Below are positions 23,126 through 34,435 of a stretch of DNA of 64,000 bases, in pieces (the stretch's first letter is position 1; each line of letters opens with the position of its first letter). A program made the position numbers and the translations under genes. The stretch comes from Quercus robur (Eukaryota > Streptophyta > Magnoliopsida > Fagales > Fagaceae), in NCBI RefSeq assembly GCF_932294415.1, contig NC_065535.1, forward strand, positions 14,341,282 to 14,405,281, read 5' to 3'. The notes below the pieces were generated by a model that was given only the letters and a program-made list of their open reading frames with translations, did no database searches and was not told the origin of the DNA.

Positions 23126-24745
23126 ATATATATATATATATTGTGGAGACCAGTTAATTAGGAAGTATTATTAAAACAGTATTAATTGGGCCTATGGCTT
23201 AATCTGAGGATGTTAGACCATCTGAGAAGGCCCAAATAAATGTCATAAGGGGAATGAAATGGAGAGAAGAGTAGAGACAATGTGAGATAGGGCCCAATAA
23301 CCGTCTGAGGACAAAAACCTTCTCGGCAACATGTGTCCGAGGTGAATCTGAGTGCCTTATCATCGCAGACTTACTTCAGGGTTACATCACAACTAAGGGT
23401 AGGACATTGGACCAGGGATAAGAATAAAAAGGTAGACAAATATCTTCAAAAGCCGCTACCTCCCATTAATTGCCTCTCAACCAACTCTCTGGCCGCATTA
23501 ATATGGAAGCGATGCCTGGACAGTGATCAAGCAGCCTTACAGCTACTGGTTGATGGTTCTAGGAAGTGTTGGATGGGACAGGAAGGAATCCCCCAAATCT
23601 AACCTACACGTGTGTGGTAAGGATGACACCAAGATTGCAATATATAACATGGAAGAATGCACTGAGAGAAAGGATCAGAACTCTTGTACAATTTTTGTTT
23701 TGAAGAAAACCATATGAAACAAATAACTTAGTTTGTTTCGAGGATAAATTTGCTAATCTTATTTGTGTTAAACCATCTTGAATTGTTAAGTCTAATCATT
23801 TTTCTTCTAGGATAAATCTAGTTCTTCTATCCACGCTCTACAAATTTATTATTTGGGCCGTTAGCGTTTTAGCCCAATCCGGTTTTGGGACTAATTCAAT
23901 TTCAGTCCTTACATATATATATAAAACAAAGTTTATGGGCCCACACACTCGTCCTTTCCTTTATTACTCCCAATAGCTCTCTCTCTTCCCCCCTACCCAA
24001 CATAACAACGAAGTTCTCTCTCTCCACACCCCTTCGAATCTTCACTATTCCCCCTCTTTTGTCTCGATACCAATAACCGTACCATCAAACACTCTCTTTA
24101 CTTGGTAAGACACCTCTCTCTCTCTCCCCCCTTGGAAAAATCAGTTGCTCTTTTCTCTCTTCACATTGAACGAAGTTCTTGATTATATATATATATATAT
24201 ATTAATTTGCATTAAGCTAATTAGGGTTTGGTGGTGGGTGTGGCTATGATGATGGTAGTATGGGTTTTGATTTGGGTATGAGTGTGACTGTGGTTGTGGT
24301 TATGGTATGGTTGGTTTTGATTTGGGTTTGGGTCTTGTGATAATAGTGTGGGTTTTGAATCCATTTGCATATGATTAGGTGTATCGATGAGAGGATATGG
24401 TGGTGATGGTGTTTGGTGGGGGCAAATGGGTGTGATTGTTTCTCTCTCTCTCTTTCTCTTCCTTTGTAGGTACATATTTGGTGGTGGTGTGGTAATGGAG
24501 TTGGGTTTTGATCAATTGTGATGGGGGATTGAACATGTGGTGGTGATAGATGTGGACGCTGATGGAATTGGTTTTATTGTTAGTGTGGGTGTTATGTTGA
24601 ATTTTTAATTGAAAATACAATGTGAAAACAAACAAAAGGTGGACCAAAAAGGTTGTGTGAAACATAAAATGAGTTGGGAATAAAAATTGAGTACAAAAAA
24701 TGAAAAGTGAAAATGAATATACACCAACACAAACCAAATAGCACC
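22889..24745. mobile_element. Insertion with GCTATTTGG terminal inverted repeats, splitting the array
   Basis: It begins AGCTATTTGGTTC (about 22891) and ends AAACCAAATAGCACC (about 24744), so the ends are inverted. The sequence on each side belongs to the same tandem array. The interior holds the solo LTR at 23142-23913, then a CT-rich stretch (23960-24140) and GGTGGT-rich sequence (24220-24560). The end motif and low-coding interior resemble hAT-type non-autonomous elements, but no clean 8-bp target duplication was found. Confidence 0.55.
23142..23913 (+). mobile_element. Solo LTR with TATAT target duplication
   Basis: It begins TGTGGAGACCAG and ends CAGTCCTTACA. The flanks are TATAT on both sides, though this is weak evidence because they fall in AT microsatellites. 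It contains the family core TGGCCGCATTAATATGGAAG near 23490 and ATTTGGGCCGTTAGCG near the end. No internal domain was found. Confidence 0.8.
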
Positions 24746-25694
24746 TTATATATCCGATATTTTGAGGTTTGGATACCTCACATCCAATAGTTTGGAAACT
24801 TGGTGTCCGTTTGACTTGGACTTATTTGCTTAGATTTTAGTTTTCATGTACAACTTTTTAAAACTTCATTTTTTCTCATATTATTGAAGAATAAGTATAC
24901 TTTAGCACACTTTTAATAAAAAGCTAGATAAATTGTTTCCAAATGAACACTTGATATACAAACAATCCAAAGGATTCCTAGAAGTGTTTATTTTAGATAG
25001 CTACTATTTAAAGGTTTAGATACCTTACATCCAAAATATTTTTAGAACACAAACATCCATCATTTTGTTAAATTACCGATTGTCTCAAAAGATTAAACTA
25101 TTGAGATATGGTAAATTTAATCATTTAACCATATACTTCTAATGTTTCCCCTTATGTGTGGGCTGAAATTACCTTTTAATAGGTGAGGCCTAACACATGA
25201 GAATTTAAATGGGAGGTAGAGTGGAGGACACAATGATCGAACTTAGGATCTCATGCTCTGATACCATGTTAAATTATCAATTGTCTAAAAATGTTAAGCT
25301 ATTGGGATATGGTAAATTTAATCATTTAACCATATACTTCTAAGTTCTAACACATTTGTTAAGGTGATACAAACTTCTAATTAGTTTGAAAACTTGATAT
25401 CTAAATCTTCTACAGGATTTCTAGAGGTGCGTTTATTAGATATTCCCACTTTTTGGAGGTTTGGAATACCTTGCATGTAAGAGATTGGAAACTTGATATC
25501 CAAACATTTCAAATGATTTCTTGAAGCATGTATCCTAGATATCCATCATTTGGATGCTTTGACACCTCGCATCCAAGAATTTATAGTATTGTGTATATCA
25601 AACATCCAACTTTTGTAAGGTGATGCATTCTCCTAATTAGTTTGGAAACTTGATATCCAAACTTTATGGAGAATTTTCAAAACGGTGTATTAGA

Positions 25695-25725
<31 letters not shown>

Positions 25726-25810
25726 TAAGGTTTGGATAACTCATGTTAAAAAGATTTTTAGTATTGTGTATATCAATCATTCACCATTTGGTAAAGTGAT
25801 ACAATATCAT
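24746..25810. repeat. Decayed tandem array, right part
   Basis: This continues the units described at 22430. Recurrent blocks include TTAGTTTGGAAACTTGATAT, GAGGTTTGGATACCTC and GTAAGGTGATACAATCTCC. It is interrupted by the TRIM element at 25066-25352. Confidence 0.65.
25066..25352 (-). mobile_element. TRIM (terminal-repeat retrotransposon in miniature)
   Basis: The element is 287 bp long with direct terminal repeats of about 86 bp (25066-25151 and 25267-25352; shared GGTAAATTTAATCATTTAAC). The target duplication is an exact CATTT (25061-25065 and 25353-25357). On the minus strand the 5' LTR is followed at once by TGGTATCAGAGC (25266-25255), the primer-binding site for initiator methionine tRNA. 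A purine tract AAGGGGAAA precedes the other LTR. No coding capacity is expected for a TRIM. Confidence 0.93.
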
Positions 25811-26496
25811 ACTCGTTGAAAAAGTTTTACCTTTTGGCTTATGGTTTAGTTTTAGTCTTATTTTTGGGGCAAAAAACCTAGCTTTTAATTTAATTGATTT
25901 AATTTGATTATTTTGAAATAAATTAGTTTTAAGACTTTTTAAATATATTTAACATAAAAATTACTAGATTTATTTTTTTGATAAATACTATGTAAATAAA
26001 TTACAAAAGATAAGTAATTTCCGAATGAACACTAAAGTTTTGTGTGTTATTTGTCGTTGGTGAAATAAAGTGTTTAATTCTATGCCTTGTAAGTTTGAAA
26101 TTCATTTCAAATTTGATATTCTAATTTATAAAATAATAATTTTTTTTTTCTTTCAAGAATCTCAAAAATGGTATAAACTTGTTAAAAAAAAAGAAGAAAA
26201 AGGAATAAACTTAGCATTTTCTGGTTAATTCGCGTTCGCGAGACTTCGCCAAAATACTTTGAAACAGTTAAAAATATTCATATAAATGAGAGTCAAGTAA
26301 CCACACTTCTCAGTCCACTATGCGCTCGCTTTGGCTCACCACAATCAAACCGTTAACAATACGATTATTCTCTTATAAGACCTACAGCTGGAAAGTGAAG
26401 CAACAGTATCGTTGATTAGACCATCGAGTCCATCAAGAAAAATAAGTACCACAACCACCATAAAACCCAAAGCCTCATAGTCCCTCTCTACACTAC
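25811..26496. other. Intergenic; CCT2 upstream region
   Basis: This is AT-rich spacer passing into the CCT2 promoter, with GC-richer sequence around 26230 (CGCGTTCGCGAG). No separate gene was seen. Confidence 0.45.
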
Positions 26497-26504
26497 TATA
26501 AAAA
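26497..26504 (+). promoter_or_regulatory. Probable TATA box of CCT2
   Basis: TATAAAAA lies in an otherwise TATA-free CT-rich stretch, some 120 bases before the inferred 5'-leader intron. Transcription would then start near 26525-26535. This is inference from position and sequence only. Confidence 0.5.
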
Positions 26505-26617
26505 CAAAGCATCGTGCAACGCCGTGACTAGTTTTCGGCGGGATCCAAAACTCTCAAAATCTCAATCGAAAACCCCTCTCTCTGTCTGCCTTCGCACTTC
26601 TTCAACATCAGGTTCAG

Positions 26618-26923
26618 GTAACAAAGGCTTTCTCAAAACCCTATGGTCTCGTTTCCCTTTCCAAGATTTAGGGTTTTACTTCATTTTCATTTCCATTTTC
26701 GTATCGAAACCTTTTTAGCTTATATCTCACACTATTGCATCTTAATAGTATGTTCATTTCTAATCTGTTTGGTTCATGGGAAAATGAAAGAAAGGAGGGG
26801 AAATGTTGACAATCGCTTTGTTATTATTTATGATGGTTTGCGAAGCGTTAAAGTTCCGATTAAAATGTGTTTATGGGCTGAAGATGTTGCTTATACAAGT
26901 TTATGGTTGTTATTCTTGTTTTA
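26618..26923 (+). other. Inferred intron in the CCT2 5' untranslated leader
   Basis: A donor-like TTCAG|GTAACA at 26617/26618 and an acceptor TTGTTTTAG ending at 26923 would join two leader exons ahead of the ATG at 26978. No ATG occurs between the TATA box and this donor. Position and splice motifs support it, but transcripts are needed to confirm it. Confidence 0.5.
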
Positions 26924-26977
26924 GGTTAATTGATTTGAGTAAACCGGTTTGGGCTAACCTCGTTTATATCGGTTTTC

Positions 26978-29900
26978 ATGGCGGTATGTTAAATGCAGCT
27001 AAACTCATTTGGTGTATGATCTGTTGTTTTAATTACTTTTTTTTTTTTAATATTGTTTTTATGATTTTTCTATGTGTTTTGCTTGCTTGGAAATCTTGCT
27101 AGGTCGAGAGGATTCTTAAAGATGAAGCTAGTGAAGAAAAGGGGGAGCGTGCCAGAATGGTGAGTCTGTGTATGCATTTGTGAAATCAATGAACCAAAAT
27201 TGTAGAAGTTAGTTGCGTAAATTTGGATATTCATAGTTTCATACGACTGAGCTTCTTCATAATTTTGAAGTTTTAATATTCTGAACCGTGCGAATCTGTG
27301 TTATTAGATATTTAATGTGAACAAAATGTGTAAATTGATTTCTGTGTTGTATATAGGCATCGTTTATTGGAGCAATGGCGATTGCTGACTTGGTGAAAAC
27401 TACCTTGGGGCCAAAGGGAATGGTAAAAATTTCTTCAGACTTAAGTGTGTTGTTAAATGAGACTTGTTAAATGAGACGATGCTGTTCTTTTAGGAATGCA
27501 GCCTCTGGGAGGAACTTAAGTTACAGTGTGCTTGTTGCTTTATGTTTTTCAGGATAAAATTTTGCAATCAACGGGTAGGGGACGTGAAGTCACTGTTACA
27601 AATGATGGTGCCACCATTTTGAAGTCCCTTCATATTGACAACCCAGCTGCTAAAGTTCTTGTTGGTATCCTTGTCTTTTGCTTAATGACATGAACTACAA
27701 TTGTCATGGATTAAGAATTATCTTTGATTACGTTTTACTAGCTAGAGGCGAGTCCAAAGGGATCTTCTTTAGAAAGGTTCCCTGCATTATTGAAAAATTT
27801 GGGGGGTGGAGGTTTGTATGAGCATCTGTGTGATGGCATTTATACTATTGTAATCTACGATGGTAACATTAAATATAGTCATATAACAACTATGAGTTTA
27901 TTGAATAAATGTTGTTCATTGGTCATCCTTAATTTAAGCATCAGACATTTCTAAAGTTCAAGATGATGAGGTTGGTGATGGGACAACTTCTGTTGTTGTT
28001 TTGGCTGGGGAACTCTTGAGGGAGGCAGAAAAGCTTGTTGCAGCAAAGATACACCCGATGACGATAATAGCAGGTCTGGGTATATTTGAATTATATGCGA
28101 TCTTTCCAATCTTTTGCTTGTTTAGTGAAGTCATATTTGTATACTAGGCATGTTTTTAATTTTAGTTAACTAAAAATTGAATATTGCATTTTACTTTCTA
28201 TTTTTGGCTGAATAATATTGCATTTTACTTTATTCTCTTCATGTGTTTAACAATAAAAATGGAGCTATATTTTTTCAGTCATGTCATTGTTTCTTGAAAT
28301 CTTTAAGGACATGCTTCCTTCGTCCTAGGTCATGTCATTTCCTTGAATTTAGGTCAGCTAATGATCTGTGCAATGATGACTGAAACTATCCCGAAAGAAG
28401 GATGGCATTTGCTTCCATGATGTATTCACTTTCTTTTTTCATACTAATATTCTATTAATTTGGCATATTTACTTATATAAAAAAAAAATTCTATTTATTT
28501 GGCATATTTGAGGGCTTTAGAATTGCTTGTGCAGTCACGTTTCTTGACATAACTCTTGCCTCCTTACCTTACTCTAGTGAAGCAAAGCAAGAGTTATATG
28601 TTGCATACTCTAGTGAAGCATGCCTTCATTATGTAGTCAGAATTGCTCTCAAGCTATATTTTTAGAAGAAAAAAAGTTTATATTTGGAGAATATTTTAAT
28701 AGTTGCTTCTTTTGGCTGTCAGCTGTAAATGAAATGCTGCCAAGCTGATGGATTGGTCTCTCTCTCTCTCTCAATAAGAATTGTTCTTTTGTCTGAACTT
28801 CTCAATTATGTGGTCAATTTTCATTGTGTTTCTATATAGAACTCCTTGTCCCACCCAGCTTGCAGTTTGACCTGAAAGTTTTGTAAAGTTCTTCCAGTTG
28901 ATTTTACTGCTTATAAAAAAATGAAAAAAGTAGTTTTCCATTTGTTTCTTACCATGTTAAATATGTGAAATACGAGAGTTTCTGATGACGTATTTTATTT
29001 AGGTTATCGAATGGCAGCGGAGTGTGCACGCAATGCTTTGTTGCAGAAAGTTGTGGATAATAAAGAGGATCCAGGTACTGATTATTGTTGTATATTGACT
29101 ATATTCACTTTTTATATCCTTCTTCCCCCTTCAACGGTTTCTTTATTGCGGGATCTTCTGTACTACTCCCCCTTTTTCCTTGAATCAACATTGTTGTTTC
29201 TTGAGAACTTTTTGATACAATCTGTTCTTGACAATGATGATTACTTATAGACTAAACTAGATGTATAAGAATGGCACTTTATACACTTGTACATGGATGG
29301 GAATTTCTAATTTGTGTGACCATGCCTTTGCACCATGCCTTGCATAATTACATTCTTAATGCTTGTCATTACTATATTTTGCAGAGAAATTCAAGTCAGA
29401 CTTGATGAAGATTGCAATGACTACTTTGAGTTCAAAGATTCTTTCACAGGATAAGGAGCATTTTGCAAAATTAGCTGTGGATGCTGTTATGAGGCTAAAG
29501 GTGAATTGTATGGTTCATTATATAGGGAAAAGGCTCTGATTTTGTCATGCAATCCATCCTTAATTTGAGTGTTAAGGCATTTATCCATGCCAATTTGTTG
29601 GATTAAGGCTTAATTGAGTTGAGTTGATTTTTCAGTTTTTAGCCACTTTGTCTCCTTGTTGGCTTTCAAATGGTGGTTTTTAGCTTTAAATATGTATTAT
29701 ATTATATTTTCTGATAATGCTTTTGGAAATGACAGGGCAGCACAAACTTAGAGTCTATCCAAATTATTAAGAAGCCTGGAGGGTCTCTAAAGGATTCGTT
29801 TTTGGATGAAGGGTGAGGCAATATAAACTTGCAAGTTTCCATTATGTAACTATGGTCTGTGCTTGAAATAAGTAGGCATCCTTTGCTTTTGCTAGACTAG

Positions 29901-32738
29901 TGAATTGGTATAGTTTCCTTGTTTTAGGATTAACTTAGGCTTTTATGAATCATCAAACGTTCCATTGATTTGGAAGAGCAAGGATTTTTCGTGGGAAGTT
30001 GCTACATATGTTGGATCCATTTTCTTCTCATATATAGATATATTGTATACCACTTTAAAGGAGGATTAGCTACTTTAAATATCTTAATGTTGCTTTTGGT
30101 TGTGTATTTTCTTCTTGATGACATGTACGTTTTCCCATTAAATGTTTGTTCTGAATGGGACTTGCATGCTTTTTCAGATTTATTCTTGACAAGAAAATTG
30201 GTATTGGACAACCTAAACGCATCGAAAATGCAAAGATTTTGGTGGCAAACACTGCGATGGACACAGATAAAGTTAAGATCTATGGGGCACGTGTCCGTGT
30301 TGATTCAATGTCTAAGGTTGCTGAGATTGAAGGAGCTGAAAAGGAAAAGATGAGAGAAAAAGTGCAAAAGATTATAGCTCATGGGATCAACTGTTTTGTC
30401 AACAGGCAGTTGATCTACAATTTTCCTGAAGAGCTCTTTGCAGATGCGGGTATACTTGCAATTGAGCATGCAGATTTCGATGGGATTGAGCGCCTTGCTT
30501 TAGTTACTGGTGGTGAAATTGCATCAACTTTTGACAACCCAGAATCAGTTAAGCTTGGACATTGCAAGCTCATTGAGGAAATTATGATTGGTGAGGACAA
30601 GTTGATCCACTTTTCTGGTGTTGAATTGGGTCAGGCATGCACAATAGTACTTAGAGGTGCAAGGTATGTAATCTGATTTCCCTCTTGCAAAAAGGTAGCT
30701 TGCATTCTGATAATGTGGTTATGTTGTCATAAGTATTTTCAATGCGACTCCAAAAGAAAAAAAAGGTTGTTTTAGTGTGTGTGCATCTTGTCTGATTAGG
30801 GGTAATTATTGGGTACTTACAGAGTACCATAAATGTGTACTTCTCTCTCTCTCACACATAACTGTGGGTCCCACTAATTAAATTTATGGCGGGACCCACA
30901 ATTCATGTGAGAGAAGGGAGTACGCATTTATGGTACTTCCAGAGTATTCAATAATTTTCCTCTGATTAGACGCATAATATGGATTGCAATACTTAAGTCA
31001 TTAGTTTGAATTATTACACCAAGCCTTGAAGCATCTATTTTTACCGACCTTATTTTTTAAGCTTGAAAGTTTAATATCAGAGTTCAAATCATAAAATATA
31101 CTGGTAAAAAAATCCCTTTACTAAAATTGCATGTTGCCATTCAATTTTGACGGAACCACACTAGGTGTTCTATTTGGGGAATGCTGCATACAGTTGTGCT
31201 TTGATGTTGGATCATGTTTTCCCTTGACTTCCCTATGAAGCTAATAGAATGCATGCATGCTTCCATTAGTATTTACCCTTGGTCTAGCTAATATTTATTT
31301 AGTTTAATGGTTTGTGGGGTTTATATATACACTGCTTTTGTATAGGCATATTTTCCTTTTTCCAAGTACCAGACATGGTATTCACATGATTGTGTTCTCT
31401 GTCAACTCTTTTTTTTTTTTTTTTAATTATGTTTTTGTTTGGAATATTATAGATTAACTTCTGTTATAACATTGTTGTTGAGATAACCATTCTTTTGATT
31501 TAGTTTCTGACATGTAAACTGGTGTGCAGCCACCATGTGCTTGATGAGGCTGAACGGTCTCTTCATGATGCCTTGTGTGTGCTGTCTCAGACTGTGAATG
31601 ACAGTAGGGTTTTACTTGGAGGTGGGTGGCCCGAGATGGTGATGTCAAAGGATGTGGATGAGCTGGCCCGGAAGACTCCTGGGAAGAAGTCTCATGCTAT
31701 TGAAGCCTTTTCACGGGCACTTGTGGCCATTCCAACAATCATTTCTGACAATGCTGGTTTGGACAGTGCTGAGTTGGTTGCTCAGCTCCGTGCAGAGCAC
31801 CAAAAGGAGGGATGTACTGCTGGGATTGATGTCATCTCTGGATCTGTAAGTAACTTATACCCAAAAAATTAATAATAATAAAAAATAAAAAATCTATGGA
31901 TCTCTAATGATCTTAAATGGAAATCTATATTATGATTATATGTGATGCATCTAGTATTAAATTTTAATATGGCCTAGCTTAATATATTGTGAGATTTGGC
32001 TTCAAGGGATCTCAACCCCCCCCCCCCCCCCCCCTCCCCCCCTCTCTCTTTTTTTTTTTTTTTTTTTTTTTTTCTTTTCCATCAGGATTACATATAGTTT
32101 GCTTATTTGAGGATTAAAATCAAGTGATTGGAAGAATAATTGATAGTATAAATTGCTTGATACAAATTTAACAACACATGATGTGAGCTTTTTGAGAATT
32201 TTGCTCAAACAAAAACACTTGTGATATCATGGATATAGATTTTCTGAAAAAAATTTCAGCATTTTCTATTGTTTCAGTGGTTGTCAAGCTAAAAATGCCA
32301 GTCAACCTGAAAACAATTTTAGTTTGACTAGAAAAAAAGCTGTATGGGATGGAAATTGATTAGTGCATCACAGTTTCGGCCTCTGTTTTTTGGTTTCAGT
32401 TTGCTTAAATTGTAGTTGTTGCCTGCATGTCCATGAATTTGCTTCCCCCTTTTTATGATTTCTAGGTGGAGGGTGAGCAGGTGAGGTTGTGGGTTCAAGA
32501 CTTATTGTGTAATCTACCCATCAAAATGACTAAATAAATAAATAAAGTTGCTTCCTTAGTTGACTCTTGGTGGCAATTGATATTTTGACAGGTTGGAGAT
32601 ATGGCACAGCGGGGAATTTCTGAAGCATTCAAAGTCAAGCAAGCCGTTTTGCTCTCTGCCACTGAGGCTGCTGAGATGATTCTCAGAGTCGATGAAATCA
32701 TCACTTGTGCTCCACGGAGGAGAGAAGATAGAATGTGA
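26978..32738 (+). CDS. CCT2: T-complex protein 1 subunit beta (CCT2), complete, 11 coding exons
   Basis: This is one of eight paralogous subunits of the cytosolic TRiC/CCT chaperonin, which folds actin, tubulin and other proteins using ATP. Exons: 26978-26983, 27103-27159, 27357-27422, 27553-27664, 27945-28073, 29003-29074, 29385-29500, 29736-29812, 30178-30663, 31530-31845 and 32592-32738. They total 1584 nt, or 527 aa, the usual length. The first coding exon is only ATGGCG, then GTATGT; exon 2 starts [19 protein letters not shown]. Nucleotide-binding motifs are present: [15 protein letters not shown] and [16 protein letters not shown], with [10 protein letters not shown] towards the C-terminus. 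The protein ends [10 protein letters not shown]. All phases agree and all donors are GT. Intron 9 carries a 161-bp MITE (30800-30960) and intron 10 a long pyrimidine tract. A housekeeping role is expected. Confidence 0.97.
30800..30960. mobile_element. 161-bp MITE with 9-bp target duplication, in CCT2 intron 9
   Basis: The exact flanking repeat is TCTGATTAG (30791-30799 and 30961-30969). The ends are inverted: GGGTAATTATTGGGTACT against the complement of AGAGTATTCAATAATTTTCC. Inner arms pair AGTACCATAAATG with CATTTATGGTACTT and TGTGGGTCCC with GGGACCCACA, so almost the whole element folds into a hairpin. A 9-bp duplication points to the Mutator-like group. Confidence 0.88.
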
Positions 32739-33580
32739 AGATCCTGTAGACCATTTGGCTAATTAAGAAAATCTGTTGTAATGCAATCCCTTTTGTGATT
32801 GCCTACTGTATTGCTATGATGGATAGGACACAGGTTATGGAAAGAGTGTCGACATGGTCTGGTTGCAAAAACTGAGTTTTTGGCATTTTTTATTTTGTAG
32901 GGGTAGGGTAATTTTTGGAAAGACTAATCATCTCTGCTGTTTTCATTTTGTTGGTGAATTTCTTCTTTGTGTTGCTTTGTTGAGCTAATGGCAGTTAGAT
33001 GTGCAATTCTGATGTATCTCTCTTTTTGAGAAGGGTCTACTGAAATGGGGCTCCTGAGTCCTATGTATGAGAATCCAACAGCTCAAGATAAGTTATGCAT
33101 GCATCTTCTGATGTGTTTTATACAGTTTTAAATGTTGCCCTATCTTGCATCCTGTGACTATCAGCAACCCGTCTAAGTGCAGAAATTTTCCAATGAGACT
33201 GATGTTAGCTGTTATTCTCTTTGTGGGATGGCAATGGCGCGGTTCTGTGATAAGTTTCTCCTTATTCTGGCCTGCCCCTAATTTAATGAGTATGCACAAA
33301 TTGCCTACTTTGCTATTGATAAGTATAAGAAGTTACCATTATTTTATTTTAATATTTAAAAATTTCTCATATTTTTACTATCACCTCTAACTTTAATACT
33401 CCTCTATTAATTCTGTTTATATTTTTATTCTCATTTAACGTTTTCAGTCAATTCTTGAAAAAAAAAAGAAGGAAAAAAACATTTTCAGTCTATTGGCAAA
33501 ATTTAAATCCTAACAACAAAAGACTTAGTACCAAAAAAGAAAAGAAAAAAGTCGAGAATAAATTAATTCTCCATTACTAT
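32739..33580. other. CCT2 3' region and intergenic spacer
   Basis: Probable CCT2 3' untranslated sequence to roughly 33,000-33,100, then AT-rich spacer to the retrotransposon. The five bases before the LTR (ACTAT, 33576-33580) are its target-site copy. Confidence 0.5.
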
Positions 33581-34381
33581 TGTAGGGATGTTAGGCCTAG
33601 TAGATTATATTGGGCCAAGGGCCCAGTCTGAGAACACCTAATAGTTCGAGAACGAGTAAACGTGTTATAGAGGTAAGTACTAATAAATAAAGGAAGAGAT
33701 CTAGACATGATGTTCTAGGGAGATAATCCAAGGAGGAATACTTCCTTGGCTAAGCAAGGCTGAGGTTAGAAGGTGTGGTCTGACATTAAGAGTAACATTT
33801 CAAACAATTCCACTAATGATGATAAGTATCAAGAAGGAACAGGATAGAGAGAGGTTATGAAATATCTAAAGAGAAAGCTGTTATCATTGCATTAAATGCT
33901 TTGCAGCTAACTCTCTGGTCGCATTAATGTAGAAGTGATACCTGAACAATAGTTTTCAGCTTTACAGCTACTCTTAGAGACTTCAAGAATGTGCTGATAG
34001 GACAAGGATCAAAACTATCAATCTAATCCACACGTGGATGGCAGAAATAAAGGGAGGATGATAGTATAAAATAGAAGGGAGGCCTTGAGAGAAAGAGATC
34101 GGAAAATTAAGAAAGAAACACTGTAGTAATAAGAACTATACTTGTAATCAACTTCAAGAAAGATATACAAGAACTGATCTTCTTGGACTGTGCCGAATAC
34201 GATTTTCATTAGATACAACCAATCCACTTTTACTTTATTGTCATTTGGATTTATTTTAATCGTTATCTAATTCATTAGAGTCTAATTTTTCTAACCCACT
34301 CTCTACAAATTCATTGTGTTGGGTTCTTTGGGCCTAGATCCTTTTAACTTTTGGACTTAGGACTCAAACCGTGTCATCACA
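33581..34381 (+). repeat. 5' LTR (801 bp)
   Basis: It starts TGTAGGGATGTTAGGCC and ends GTGTCATCACA, next to the primer-binding site. By eye it differs from the 3' LTR at roughly one base in seven over the first 200 bp, mostly by transitions, so the insertion is old. Confidence 0.93.
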
Positions 34382-34383
34382 AT

Positions 34384-34401
34384 TGGCGCTGTCTGTGGGA
34401 A
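34384..34401 (+). other. tRNA primer-binding site of the retrotransposon
   Basis: TGGCGCTGTCTGTGGGAA lies two bases after the LTR end. It begins with TGG (complement of a tRNA CCA end) and matches the TGGCGCCGTCTGTGGG-type site common in plant Gypsy elements, with one change. The tRNA species is not assigned. Confidence 0.8.
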
Positions 34402-34435
34402 ATTCTGGTGTTGTGGTGAGTTCAACGATTCAATT

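Noticed and set aside
24375-24737. 120-codon minus-strand open frame
   Set aside because: It is His/Thr-rich translation of GT-rich low-complexity DNA within the TIR insertion. It is not a credible gene.
29970-30177. Open frame preceding CCT2 exon 9
   Set aside because: It is intron read-through. The acceptor TTTTTCAG at 30177 and the family sequence define the true exon start.
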